This document shows positions 1 to 7,343 of a DNA stretch of 44,406 nucleotides, piece after piece. Within the stretch, counting starts at the first letter, position 1. Every line of letters starts with the position of its first letter. Origin of the DNA: Blautia sp. (GTDB lineage: Bacteria > Bacillota > Clostridia > Lachnospirales > Lachnospiraceae); assembly GCA_022777285.1 (NCBI GenBank), contig JALFGN010000084.1, positions 1 through 44,406 on the forward strand, in the 5' to 3' direction. Position numbers and translations under genes: made by a program. The notes beneath the pieces were generated by a model. That model did no database searches, was not told the origin of the DNA, and saw only the letters and a program-made list of their open reading frames with translations.

Positions 1-17
1 TATCATAAGTTCACCTG

Positions 18-290
18 CTAACAATAACGATCTCTTTTGGGGTTGATCTGGCAGGGAAGAGAAACCATATCATGATACACCGCCTGGTGTTTCCGGATAC
101 ACTCCCTTGCAGCATCCACATGCTCCTCTGTCAATAAAATAGACATACCGCAGCCCAATTCGCCTTGAATGGAGCGTGGGGTCGGTGCAATGCGAGAGGG
201 GATCTTTTCTGCCCGAAGATACTGCTGCAGCTGCATTCCCTGCGTATAAGTTTCAAATAAAATATAATAATTTAAATTGGCTTCTTTCAT
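18..290 (-). CDS. DUF3343 family small protein (putative Se/S carrier-like)
   Basis: A 90-residue protein whose fold signature matches the DUF3343 family: an N-terminal YYILFET strand, a helix ending in IPSRIAPTPR, then GELGCGMS with a conserved Cys at residue 47, and a C-terminal helix. This domain also forms the C-terminal part of YedF-like proteins and has been proposed to carry selenium or sulfur; that role is inferred for the family and not proven. The start lies 8 bases after the stop of the upstream reductase gene with no good Shine-Dalgarno, so it is probably translationally coupled to it. DUF3343 genes are commonly found beside double-cubane reductases and selenium genes, which fits here. 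The next operon gene would lie left of the window. Confidence 0.8.
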   Translation of the reverse strand: MKEANLNYYILFETYTQGMQLQQYLRAEKIPSRIAPTPRSIQGELGCGMSILLTEEHVDAARECIRKHQAVYHDMVSLPCQINPKRDRYC

Positions 291-298
291 TTTTGGTC

Positions 299-1570
299 TT
301 AATCTAACATTTCTACAAAGGCTTCTATTCTTGTGCGAAGCTGTTCTGCATCCGCATCTGTGTAGTCGGTTTCGATGCCGAGAACCGGAATGCCCTGTTC
401 CTTCAGTGCTGCTTCTACCGTATAACCTTCTGTGTCATACAGGCAGCAGAATTTCAGATTTACATCGATCACTCCGTCAACGTTGTATTCTTTCGCAAGT
501 CTTAAGATATCATCGATACGGCCTGTGTTTGGTGTGAAACATGCACAGTTGATGCCCATGTAGCGTTCTGCAATCGCATGATACTGTTCTTCGAGCGTTG
601 TTTTGGATTCGTCAACCAGGTTTTCAAAGTAGCGTGTACCCGTACAGGTTTCTTCACAGACAACGGCAGCACCGCTTGTTTCAATGATGTGATGCAGCTT
701 CCAGTTTGGAATTGCCATTGGAGTACCTGTGATCAGGATTCGCTTTGTTCCTTCCGGGAAAACAGAAACGCCGTCCTGAATGCGCTGCTCCAGTTCATCT
801 GCCAGTCGGTTTGCCATCTGTGTACAGCGTACAGGATCATCGAAGAAAGCAATCTGTGTCATGAGTAAAACATCCTTACCACTGATCGGCAGTTTTTCTG
901 CTTTTCTTGCTTCATATACACGAGCCAGGGCTTTGCGTTTTTCGTTCATGGTATGGATGGCATCCTGAAGCTTTTCTGCTGTAATTTCGTTGCCTGTGAA
1001 TTCCTGAACCAGTGCGGCAAACTCTTTGATTTCATCTGCCCATTTCTCAATGTCTTTTGGACGTTTCATCTGCGGCATATCCATGATGTGCATAGGAACA
1101 TCTTTTCCAAGAATCTCCCATGCTTTTTTCTTGCCATCGCAGGTAGTTTCCCCGACATACATGTCTGCAATACGGAAGAACGGACAGGTACGGCCAAGTC
1201 TTGCGCCTACAGATGCCTTGATCAATGGACAGGTACTCTTCGGAAGAACCGCCTCACCAGATGGTACCCAGAACTGGGAACCGCCGCACAGACCGGTAAC
1301 AATACCGTTTGCAGCAAGGATGATTTCGTCCGGAACGTAAACACAGAAGGTACCGAATACTTTCTGTCCCTTTTTCTGTGCTTCGATTAATTCAGCAGGG
1401 CGGATGCCGTGGATGTCGGCAACTACCATGTCCCAGAAATCCATGGATTCCGGACGGTTTTCCTGAGATAAATACGTGTCGCCGAAAGCAGTTGGAAGTA
1501 CTGCACAAAGCTGATCATGGGTCTCCAGATCCATTCCGAGTTCTTCCCACATTTTTACATAATTTGCCAT
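299..1570 (-). CDS. Double-cubane-cluster anaerobic reductase (2-hydroxyacyl-CoA dehydratase family)
   Basis: A 423-residue protein of the HgdB/BcrC-like 2-hydroxyacyl-CoA dehydratase family. It has cysteine-rich stretches (FGTFCVYVPDE, GLCGGSQF, STCPLIKAS, RTCPFF, VCEETCTGTRYFEN, GINCACFTPN) and a C-terminal LKFCCLYDTE; the paired cysteines are typical of the double-cubane [Fe-S] cluster subgroup. Family members are ATP-driven low-potential reductases that need a separate ASKHA ATPase activator; the native substrate of this subgroup is not known. The ATG at 1570 is chosen because it follows an AGAGGAAAAG ribosome site and lies downstream of a good promoter (-10 at 1621-1626). An in-frame ATG 34 codons upstream, at 1672, would lie before that promoter. 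It forms an operon with the DUF3343 gene and is divergent from a LysR regulator. No activator is visible in the window and it may follow beyond position 1. Confidence 0.85.
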   Translation of the reverse strand: MANYVKMWEELGMDLETHDQLCAVLPTAFGDTYLSQENRPESMDFWDMVVADIHGIRPAELIEAQKKGQKVFGTFCVYVPDEIILAANGIVTGLCGGSQFWVPSGEAVLPKSTCPLIKASVGARLGRTCPFFRIADMYVGETTCDGKKKAWEILGKDVPMHIMDMPQMKRPKDIEKWADEIKEFAALVQEFTGNEITAEKLQDAIHTMNEKRKALARVYEARKAEKLPISGKDVLLMTQIAFFDDPVRCTQMANRLADELEQRIQDGVSVFPEGTKRILITGTPMAIPNWKLHHIIETSGAAVVCEETCTGTRYFENLVDESKTTLEEQYHAIAERYMGINCACFTPNTGRIDDILRLAKEYNVDGVIDVNLKFCCLYDTEGYTVEAALKEQGIPVLGIETDYTDADAEQLRTRIEAFVEMLD

Positions 1571-1620
1571 TTGTTCTTTTCCTCTTTTCTTAAGTACTTT
1601 TTCGATACAATGATAAGAAA

Positions 1621-1650
1621 AGTATAGCATTCCCGATTTTTTATCTCCAA
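1621..1650 (-). promoter_or_regulatory. Promoter of the double-cubane reductase operon
   Basis: Read on the minus strand, TTGGAG (1650-1645) and TATACT (1626-1621) are separated by 18 bases. Transcription would begin near 1614, giving a leader of about 45 bases before the ATG at 1570. LysR-like palindromes lie just upstream of the -35 box. Confidence 0.6.
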
Positions 1651-1655
1651 TAGTA

Positions 1656-1698
1656 TTTATTGATAAACTCAATAGATTTATTTGAAAATTAAATAAAT
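1656..1698. promoter_or_regulatory. Tandem palindromes, candidate LysR operators
   Basis: Two inverted repeats fill the divergent gap. One is TTTAT-TG-ATAAA (1656-1667). The other is a perfect 8-bp repeat, ATTTATTT-N7-AAATAAAT (1676-1698). The second has the size and T-N11-A character of LysR-type sites. Both sit directly upstream of the -35 box of the minus-strand reductase operon, the usual activation position. Binding by the divergent LysR protein is inferred. Confidence 0.45.
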
Positions 1699-1747
1699 TT
1701 ATGGTAGCATAAGTGCAAAGAAATCAATACGCTGCGAGGGTATGAAA

Positions 1748-2662
1748 ATGGATTTTAAACAGTTACAGTCATTTGTCTGCGTTGTTCAGAATCAGAGTTT
1801 TACAAAAGCATCGGAGCTTTTATATATATCTCAGCCGACCATCAGCAGTCACATCCGTCAGCTGGAAGAAGAATTACACGTCCGTTTGATCATCCGTACT
1901 ACAAAAAGCATGGAAATCACGCCGAAAGGGCGGGAACTGTTCGAATATGCGGTGCACATTCTGGAACTGCGCGACCAGATGATCCAGAGTTGTTCCAACG
2001 AAAAAGAACCGATTATACGATTGGGTGCGTCTACCATTCCGTCCGCTTATATTCTTCCGAAATTACTTCCGAAATTTGCGGCACAGCATCCGGATATTTA
2101 TTTTACGATTCATCAAAGCAACAGCTATGGAATTATAGAAAAATTAAAAGAGGGCGTGTTTGATCTTGGGTTGATTGGAATGCAGGCAGAGGACGATGCG
2201 TTGACATGTGTGCCTTTCTGTGAGGATCATATGATCATGATCACTCCGGTAAATGAACATTTCCTGAAGCTGAAACAGCAGGAAGATTTGGATGTGCTGT
2301 CCCTTTTGAAAGAACCGATTATTCTCAGGGAAAAAAAGAGCGGAAGCCAGAAGAGTGCCGATCATTTCTTACAGAAATTGAATATCTCGGAAGAAGAACT
2401 CAATATTTCAGCGCGCGTGAATGACCAGGAGGCGATCAAGAATCTGGTTGCGGAGGGTGTCGGTATTTCGATTATATCTATGCGTGCAGCAGAGAATTAT
2501 CTGGCAGAAAAGCGTCTGATCGGGTTTGAACTGCCGGGAGATTCGGCTGTAAGAAAATTATATTTAGTGTATCGGAAACACTATATACTTAAAAGCCATG
2601 CAAAAGCATTTGTGGAGTTTGTTTTAAGATATCACGGATTTCTTTCTCGTCATCAGCGATGA
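1748..2662 (+). CDS. LysR-family transcriptional regulator, divergent from reductase operon
   Basis: A 304-residue LysR-type regulator. The winged helix-turn-helix at residues 1-60 is clear (QSFTKASELLYISQPTISSH, then a wing ending RTTKSMEITPKG). It is followed by a periplasmic-binding-protein-like effector domain beginning IIRLGASTIPSAYILPKLLP. ATG 1748 is preferred over ATG 1742 because the ribosome site GAGGG ends about 7 bases before it. It is divergent from the double-cubane reductase/DUF3343 pair with palindromes between, so it most likely controls that operon. A LysR subgroup is reported to be associated with selenium metabolism and DUF3343 genes; assignment to it is plausible but unproven. 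The effector is unknown. Confidence 0.88.
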   Translation: MDFKQLQSFVCVVQNQSFTKASELLYISQPTISSHIRQLEEELHVRLIIRTTKSMEITPKGRELFEYAVHILELRDQMIQSCSNEKEPIIRLGASTIPSAYILPKLLPKFAAQHPDIYFTIHQSNSYGIIEKLKEGVFDLGLIGMQAEDDALTCVPFCEDHMIMITPVNEHFLKLKQQEDLDVLSLLKEPIILREKKSGSQKSADHFLQKLNISEEELNISARVNDQEAIKNLVAEGVGISIISMRAAENYLAEKRLIGFELPGDSAVRKLYLVYRKHYILKSHAKAFVEFVLRYHGFLSRHQR

Positions 2663-2680
2663 GAATACAGTTTTTATTAG

Positions 2681-2860
2681 TGGCCAGGTACACATCCTCT
2701 GGACACTTTTTTTAAAATATTATACAATAGGTTGCAAGAAAGAGGAAACGGGACTTTTGGTAAGTCATCTCAGAATCTGCGGCACAAAGGACTGGAAGCG
2801 GATGTGAATGAATTTCACTATACAAAGGAAGACGGCGGACGAAAATATGTATGGAAATAG
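2681..2860 (+). pseudogene. Orphan reading-frame remnant, family unknown
   Basis: A 59-codon open stretch with no ATG and no convincing ribosome site. It reads as protein-like sequence ending FHYTKEDGGRKYVWK and a TAG stop. Just upstream in another frame, ATGAGAATACAG... (from 2660) gives a start followed by a short peptide that stops at 2717, so a frameshifted small gene is possible. I do not recognise the family. It lies between two LysR genes and ends 26 bases before the second one. It could equally be chance open frame. Confidence 0.25.
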
Positions 2861-2886
2861 AAACCAGGGAGGAGGAGGAGGCAGCG

Positions 2887-3807
2887 GTGACATTAATACA
2901 GTTGCGGTATCTCATTACCATAGCAGAGACCAATTCTCTGAATAAAGCAGCAGAGCAATTATATGTATCCCAGCCGTCTTTGACCAGTGCCATGAAGGAA
3001 CTGGAGAAGGAACTGGGAATCATATTGTTTTACAGAAGCGGAAGAGGAGTTACGCTGACAAACGACGGGACGGAATTTCTTCTTTATGCGAAGCAGATTT
3101 ACAGTCAGTATGAAAGTGTGATGGAAAAGTATGGAAAGGGAGAGGCGCGCAAGAAGAAATTCGGAGTGTCTACCCAGCATTATTCTTTTGCGGTGAAGGC
3201 TTTTGTGGAGATGGCAAAGGAATTTGATATGTCCAAGTATGAGTTTGCCATCCGGGAGACAAGGACGGCGGAGGTGATCCGGGATGTGAGTACCATGAAG
3301 AGTGAAATCGGCGTGCTTTATCTCTGTGATTTTAACCGGAAGTCTATGGAGAAGCTTTTAAAATCTTCCAGTCTGGAATTTCATCATCTGATTGATTGCC
3401 AGGCGTATGTTTATATCTGGAAAAATCATCCCCTGGCAAAGGAAAAAAGTATCTGTTTTGAACAGTTGGAGGGATATCCTTGTTTATCTTTTGAGCAGGG
3501 AGATAACAGCTCTTTTTATTTTGCAGAGGAGATTTTGTCGACCAATGAATATTCTCAGGTGATTCGGGCGAACGACCGGGCAACGATGTTGAATCTGATG
3601 GTAGGATTGAACGGCTATACGCTCTGTTCCGGAATTATCTGTGAAGAATTGAATGGCAGCGATTATATTGCAGTTCCTTTCCGTGATGATGAGCAGAATC
3701 CCAACAGTATTATGGAAATCGGCTATATCGTGAGAAAAAATACCATATTGAGTAAGATGGGAGAGCTATATATCGATAAATTAAAGCGCTATTTAAAGGT
3801 AACCTAA
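2887..3807 (+). CDS. LysR-family transcriptional regulator next to sulfur-assimilation gene
   Basis: A 306-residue LysR-type regulator. The HTH is at residues 1-60 (LIQLRYLITIAETNSLNKAA, EQLYVSQPSLTSAMKEL, wing RSGRGVTLTNDG), followed by a substrate-binding effector domain. The GTG at 2887 is chosen because it follows a run of GGAGG repeats; an in-frame ATG at 2851 would place those repeats inside the gene as a Glu-rich stretch. It lies in tandem, 232 bases upstream of O-acetylhomoserine sulfhydrylase and on the same strand, with a separate promoter between. Control of methionine/cysteine synthesis is likely from position (many sulfur genes are under LysR control) but is inferred. No strong terminator follows it: only a 4-bp ATCT/AGAT stem before a T run near 3850. 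Confidence 0.85.
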   Translation: MTLIQLRYLITIAETNSLNKAAEQLYVSQPSLTSAMKELEKELGIILFYRSGRGVTLTNDGTEFLLYAKQIYSQYESVMEKYGKGEARKKKFGVSTQHYSFAVKAFVEMAKEFDMSKYEFAIRETRTAEVIRDVSTMKSEIGVLYLCDFNRKSMEKLLKSSSLEFHHLIDCQAYVYIWKNHPLAKEKSICFEQLEGYPCLSFEQGDNSSFYFAEEILSTNEYSQVIRANDRATMLNLMVGLNGYTLCSGIICEELNGSDYIAVPFRDDEQNPNSIMEIGYIVRKNTILSKMGELYIDKLKRYLKVT

Positions 3808-3862
3808 AAAAATAGAACTTCAGTTATAAAATGAATCTATAATCAGATATTTTTTTTGTATA

Positions 3863-3892
3863 TTAGACAAACAAAACCTACTATGTTAGTAT
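3863..3892 (+). promoter_or_regulatory. Promoter for leader ORF and metY
   Basis: TTAGAC (3863-3868) and TTAGTA/TAGTAT (3886-3892) have 17-18 base spacing. Transcription would start about 25 bases before the leader ATG at 3924 and about 140 bases before metY. Confidence 0.45.
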
Positions 3893-3923
3893 GAATACAG
3901 AAATTAACAAAGGAGAAAGAAAA

Positions 3924-3986
3924 ATGTATCAGTTAGCAATTCTTCTCAGTGTAAACCGAATGTGCAGGGAACGTATCACAGAATAA
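3924..3986 (+). CDS. 20-residue leader peptide upstream of metY
   Basis: A very short ORF with an excellent ribosome site (AAAGGAGAAAGAAAA before ATG). It encodes 20 residues beginning MYQLAILL and ending NRMCRERITE, then TAA. It has one Cys codon and two Met codons. Its place immediately after a promoter and 53 bases before the gene for sulfur incorporation is typical of a leader peptide that senses amino acid supply through ribosome stalling. No classical terminator hairpin follows. A TTCTTCT stretch in the leader could weakly pair with the GGAGGAA of the metY ribosome site, so translational coupling is possible. The function is inferred. Confidence 0.5.
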   Translation: MYQLAILLSVNRMCRERITE

Positions 3987-4039
3987 AAAAACAAGTATAG
4001 ATTCTAGAAAAAATAATAAGATAATTGGAGGAAATCAAA

Positions 4040-5344
4040 ATGGCAGATATTAAAAATTCTAAAAATTGGGGATTCGAAACAAGACAGTTACATATTGGAC
4101 AGGAACAGGCAGATCCGGTGACCGATGCGAGAGCAGTTCCGATTTATGCATCTACTTCTTATGTATTCCATGATTCACAGCATGCAGCAGATCGATTCGG
4201 ACTGAAAGATGCAGGGAATATTTACGGAAGACTGACCAATCCGACACAGGATATTTTTGAACAGAGAATCGCTTCTCTGGAAGGCGGTGTGGCAGCGCTG
4301 GCAGTCGCATCCGGAGCAGCGGCAATTGCTTATACATTCCAGGCTTTGACAAAAGCAGGAGAACATATTGTAGCTTCCAAAACCATTTATGGAGGAACCT
4401 ACAATCTTCTGGCGCATACATTCCCGCTGACAAACGGGGTAACGACTACTTTTGTAGATCCGGAAGTGGAAGGATCTTTTGAAGCAGCGATTCAGGAAAA
4501 TACAAAAGCAATTTTTGTAGAAACCCTGGGAAATCCGAATTCCAATCTGATTGACCTGGAAAAACTTGCGAAGATTGCGCATAAACACAATCTTCCACTG
4601 GTAGTAGATTCCACATTCGCTACTCCGTATCTGATTCGTCCCATTGAGTATGGAGCTGACATTGTAGTTCATTCTGCAACGAAATTTATCGGAGGCCATG
4701 GTACAGCAATCGGTGGTGTGATCATCGACAGCGGAAACTTCGACTGGAAGGCATCCGGAAAATATCCGTGGATTTCAGAAGCAAATCCAAGCTATCATGG
4801 AGTGTCCTTTGCTGAAGCGGCAGGCCCGGCAGCATTTGTAACCTATATTCGTGCAGTCATTCTCCGTGATACCGGTGCGACTTTGTCACCGTTCCATGCA
4901 TTTATTTTCCTGCAGGGACTGGAAACACTGTCATTGCGTGTGGAACGCCATGTAAGCAATGCGCTGAAAATCGTAGAGTATCTGGCAAATCATCCACAGG
5001 TGGAAGCCGTACATCATCCATCACTGCCGAGTGAACCAAGCCATGAACTCTATAAGAAATATCTGCCAAACGGAGGCGGTTCCATCTTTACCTTTGAAAT
5101 CAAAGGAGATGCAAAAACAGCACAGAAATTTATCGATCATCTGGCTATTTTCTCTCTGTTGGCCAATGTGGCTGATGTAAAATCGCTTGTGATCCATCCG
5201 GCTACTACCACACACAGCCAGTGCACAGAAGAAGAACTTCTGGATCAGGGAATCAAACCGAACACCATCCGACTTTCCATTGGTATTGAAAAAGTAGAAG
5301 ATCTGATCGCAGCTCTGGATGCAGCATTTGAAGCTGTAAAATAG
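4040..5344 (+). CDS. metY: O-acetylhomoserine sulfhydrylase (O-acetylhomoserine aminocarboxypropyltransferase)
   Basis: A 434-residue PLP-dependent enzyme of the Cys/Met metabolism family. It makes homocysteine (and acetate) from O-acetyl-L-homoserine and sulfide, feeding methionine synthesis. Motifs seen: YASTSYVFHDSQHAADRFG near the N-terminus; IYGRLTNPTQDIFEQRIASL; the phosphate-binding ASGAAAIAY; and the PLP lysine in HSATKFIGGHG (about residue 215). The length is normal for this subgroup and longer than cystathionine synthases. ATG 4040 follows TTGGAGGAAATCAAA; a TTG 5 codons upstream overlaps that site. It is preceded by its own promoter and a leader ORF and is probably under amino-acid control. 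There is no obvious terminator after it. Confidence 0.93.
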   Translation: MADIKNSKNWGFETRQLHIGQEQADPVTDARAVPIYASTSYVFHDSQHAADRFGLKDAGNIYGRLTNPTQDIFEQRIASLEGGVAALAVASGAAAIAYTFQALTKAGEHIVASKTIYGGTYNLLAHTFPLTNGVTTTFVDPEVEGSFEAAIQENTKAIFVETLGNPNSNLIDLEKLAKIAHKHNLPLVVDSTFATPYLIRPIEYGADIVVHSATKFIGGHGTAIGGVIIDSGNFDWKASGKYPWISEANPSYHGVSFAEAAGPAAFVTYIRAVILRDTGATLSPFHAFIFLQGLETLSLRVERHVSNALKIVEYLANHPQVEAVHHPSLPSEPSHELYKKYLPNGGGSIFTFEIKGDAKTAQKFIDHLAIFSLLANVADVKSLVIHPATTTHSQCTEEELLDQGIKPNTIRLSIGIEKVEDLIAALDAAFEAVK

Positions 5345-5360
5345 GAAATTATCCACAGGC

Positions 5361-5389
5361 TTGAATTCGTGATGCATTAATAGTATAAT
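5361..5389 (+). promoter_or_regulatory. pgi promoter
   Basis: TTGAAT (5361-5366), a 17-base spacer and a perfect TATAAT (5384-5389). The transcript would start near 5396, about 32 bases before the pgi ATG. Confidence 0.75.
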
Positions 5390-5427
5390 GAAGTAAATCA
5401 GTTAATTTATTTAAGGAGGAATCTATT

Positions 5428-7008
5428 ATGGTTACCTGGAACAACTTAGATACTCTTGCTTCATTTCAGAATCTTCAAGATGCAGACCGTGTAAATCTTG
5501 CAGAGGTAATGTCTGGTGAGAATGGAGCAGACCGTGTTAGAAATTACAGCATTCCCATGGCAGCAGGTCTTGCTTATAATTATGCAGCAAAGCAGGTGGA
5601 TGATAATGTTCTGACAGCACTGGCGAAACTGGCAGAGGAGGCTCAGCTCGCAGAGAAATTCAAAGCACTCTACAATGGAGAAGTCATCAATACAGGAGAA
5701 AAACGTCTTGTACTTCACCATATGACTCGTGGTCAGCTTGGAGATGCAGTGGAAGCAGATGGCGTTGACAAACGTGCATTTTATGTAGAACAGCAGGAAA
5801 AAATCGCTGATTTTGCAAAGAAAGTTCATGCCGGAGAAATCACAAATGCAGCAGGCGAAAAATTCACAACAGTCGTTCAGATCGGAATCGGTGGCAGTGA
5901 CCTTGGTCCTCGTGCCATGTATCTTGCACTGGAAAACTGGGCAAAGAAGAATAACCTGTTCAAGATGGAAGCAAAATTCATCAGCAATGTAGACCCGGAT
6001 GATGCAGCAGCAGTTTTGAATTCGATTGACGTCGCACACTCTATTTTTGTACTTGTATCCAAATCCGGTACAACTCTGGAAACACTGACCAATGAATCCT
6101 TTGTGAAGGATGCGCTGAAGAATGCAGGTCTGGACGCTTCCAGACATATGATTGCTGTTACCAGTGAGACTTCTCCGCTGGCTAAGAGTGATGATTATCT
6201 GGCTGCTTTCTTTATGGATGATTATATCGGAGGCCGTTTCTCCTCTACTTCTGCAGTTGGCGGTGCCGTATTATCACTGGCTTTCGGACCGGAAGTGTTC
6301 GCACAGTTCCTGGAAGGTGCAGCAGAAGAAGACAAGCTTTCTCTGAATGAAGATGCATTAAAGAATCCGGCAATGTTGGATGCACTGATTGGTGTTTATG
6401 AACGGAATGTTCTGGGTTATCCGGCAACAGCAGTTCTTCCTTACTCTCAGGCTCTGAGCCGTTTTCCTGCACATCTGCAGCAGTTGGATATGGAATCAAA
6501 CGGTAAGTCTGTAAATCGTTTTGGAGAACCGGTTGCTTATCCTACCGGCCCGATTATTTTCGGTGAACCGGGAACCAATGGACAGCATTCCTTCTATCAG
6601 CTCCTTCATCAGGGAACCGATATTGTGCCTCTGCAGTTCGTAGGCTTCAAGAACAGCCAGATTGGTACGGATGTTCTGATTCAGGACAGCACAAGCCAGC
6701 AGAAACTCTGTGCAAATGTTGTAGCTCAGATCGTTGCGTTTGCATGTGGAAAAGCAGATGAAAACCGCAACAAGAACTTCGAAGGCGGACGCCCGTCCAG
6801 CATCATCGTTGGGGAACAGCTGGATCCGAAAGCGCTGGGTGCACTTCTGTCACACTTTGAGAATAAGATCATGTTCCAGGGCTTTGTATGGAATGTAAAC
6901 AGCTTTGACCAGGAAGGCGTACAGTTGGGTAAAGTACTGGCAAAACGTGTACTTGCTCATGAAACAGAGGGCGCACTGAAAGAATTCAGTGATCTTCTGA
7001 ACATCTGA
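5428..7008 (+). CDS. pgi: Glucose-6-phosphate isomerase
   Basis: A 526-residue cytosolic enzyme interconverting glucose-6-phosphate and fructose-6-phosphate in glycolysis and gluconeogenesis. It has the two sugar-isomerase domains: VVQIGIGGSDLGPRAMY, then VSKSGTTLETLTNESF and GGRFSSTSAVGGAVLSLAFG, and the C-terminal signature region FGEPGTNGQHSFYQLLHQGT. This is the longer form (like the E. coli enzyme), not the roughly 450-residue form of Bacillus. The start follows AAGGAGGAATCTATT. It is a single-gene transcript between a strong promoter and a strong terminator. Confidence 0.96.
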   Translation: MVTWNNLDTLASFQNLQDADRVNLAEVMSGENGADRVRNYSIPMAAGLAYNYAAKQVDDNVLTALAKLAEEAQLAEKFKALYNGEVINTGEKRLVLHHMTRGQLGDAVEADGVDKRAFYVEQQEKIADFAKKVHAGEITNAAGEKFTTVVQIGIGGSDLGPRAMYLALENWAKKNNLFKMEAKFISNVDPDDAAAVLNSIDVAHSIFVLVSKSGTTLETLTNESFVKDALKNAGLDASRHMIAVTSETSPLAKSDDYLAAFFMDDYIGGRFSSTSAVGGAVLSLAFGPEVFAQFLEGAAEEDKLSLNEDALKNPAMLDALIGVYERNVLGYPATAVLPYSQALSRFPAHLQQLDMESNGKSVNRFGEPVAYPTGPIIFGEPGTNGQHSFYQLLHQGTDIVPLQFVGFKNSQIGTDVLIQDSTSQQKLCANVVAQIVAFACGKADENRNKNFEGGRPSSIIVGEQLDPKALGALLSHFENKIMFQGFVWNVNSFDQEGVQLGKVLAKRVLAHETEGALKEFSDLLNI

Positions 7009-7028
7009 TATCAAAAATAAAAGCAATG

Positions 7029-7062
7029 ATAAGCCGGCAAATCCACTGCCGGCTTATTTTTT
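7029..7062 (+). terminator. Rho-independent terminator of pgi
   Basis: The stem ATAAGCCGGCA / TGCCGGCTTAT (7029-7039 with 7047-7057), a 7-base loop and a following T run. It ends 20-50 bases after the pgi stop. Confidence 0.85.
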
Positions 7063-7214
7063 GAAATGACAAATTGACAAATAAATGACGATATTTAGCG
7101 GGAAAATTCTAATAATTATAAATTTTGTGTTCCTTCATATACTCATAGCAGAGTTCCGGAAGTCTGGAATTTGTTGGAAATGAAAAATTTAACGAAAACT
7201 TTGTTATTTTTTTG

Positions 7215-7242
7215 TTGATTTTATTTGCTAAATATGTATAAT
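7215..7242 (+). promoter_or_regulatory. pckA promoter
   Basis: TTGATT (7215-7220), a 16-base spacer and a perfect TATAAT (7237-7242). It gives a leader of about 95 bases. Confidence 0.65.
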
Positions 7243-7254
7243 GTAATTTAGAAA

Positions 7255-7270
7255 AGTAGAAAATTCTACT
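7255..7270. promoter_or_regulatory. Palindrome at the pckA transcription start, candidate operator
   Basis: AGTAGAA-AA-TTCTACT is a 7-bp inverted repeat starting about 6 bases after the predicted transcription start. A repressor bound here would block initiation, which would fit glucose control of a gluconeogenic gene. The regulator is not known. Confidence 0.35.
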
Positions 7271-7343
7271 TCTGAAATCGATAACTCCTGCGTATGCAGT
7301 TAGTTATGATATGTTATCATGAAAGAAATGAGGTAAGTGTAAG
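7271..7343 (+). other. Structured pckA 5' leader
   Basis: The rest of the 335-base gap between pgi and pckA holds a second hairpin, CTGC-GTAT-GCAG (flanked by TAACT / AGTTA, about 7282-7305), and a GATAAC/GTTATC outer pairing, then the AGGTAAG ribosome site. I saw no ORF and no known riboswitch class here. It may be a regulatory leader. Confidence 0.3.

Noticed and set aside
1571-1672. Upstream start for the double-cubane reductase adding 34 residues
   Set aside because: This start lies upstream of the promoter and overlaps the operator palindromes; ATG 1570 has the ribosome site.
3808-4039. SAM riboswitch or T-box upstream of metY
   Set aside because: The gap lacks the conserved cores of these RNAs and is largely filled by a promoter and a short ORF; no terminator hairpin follows.
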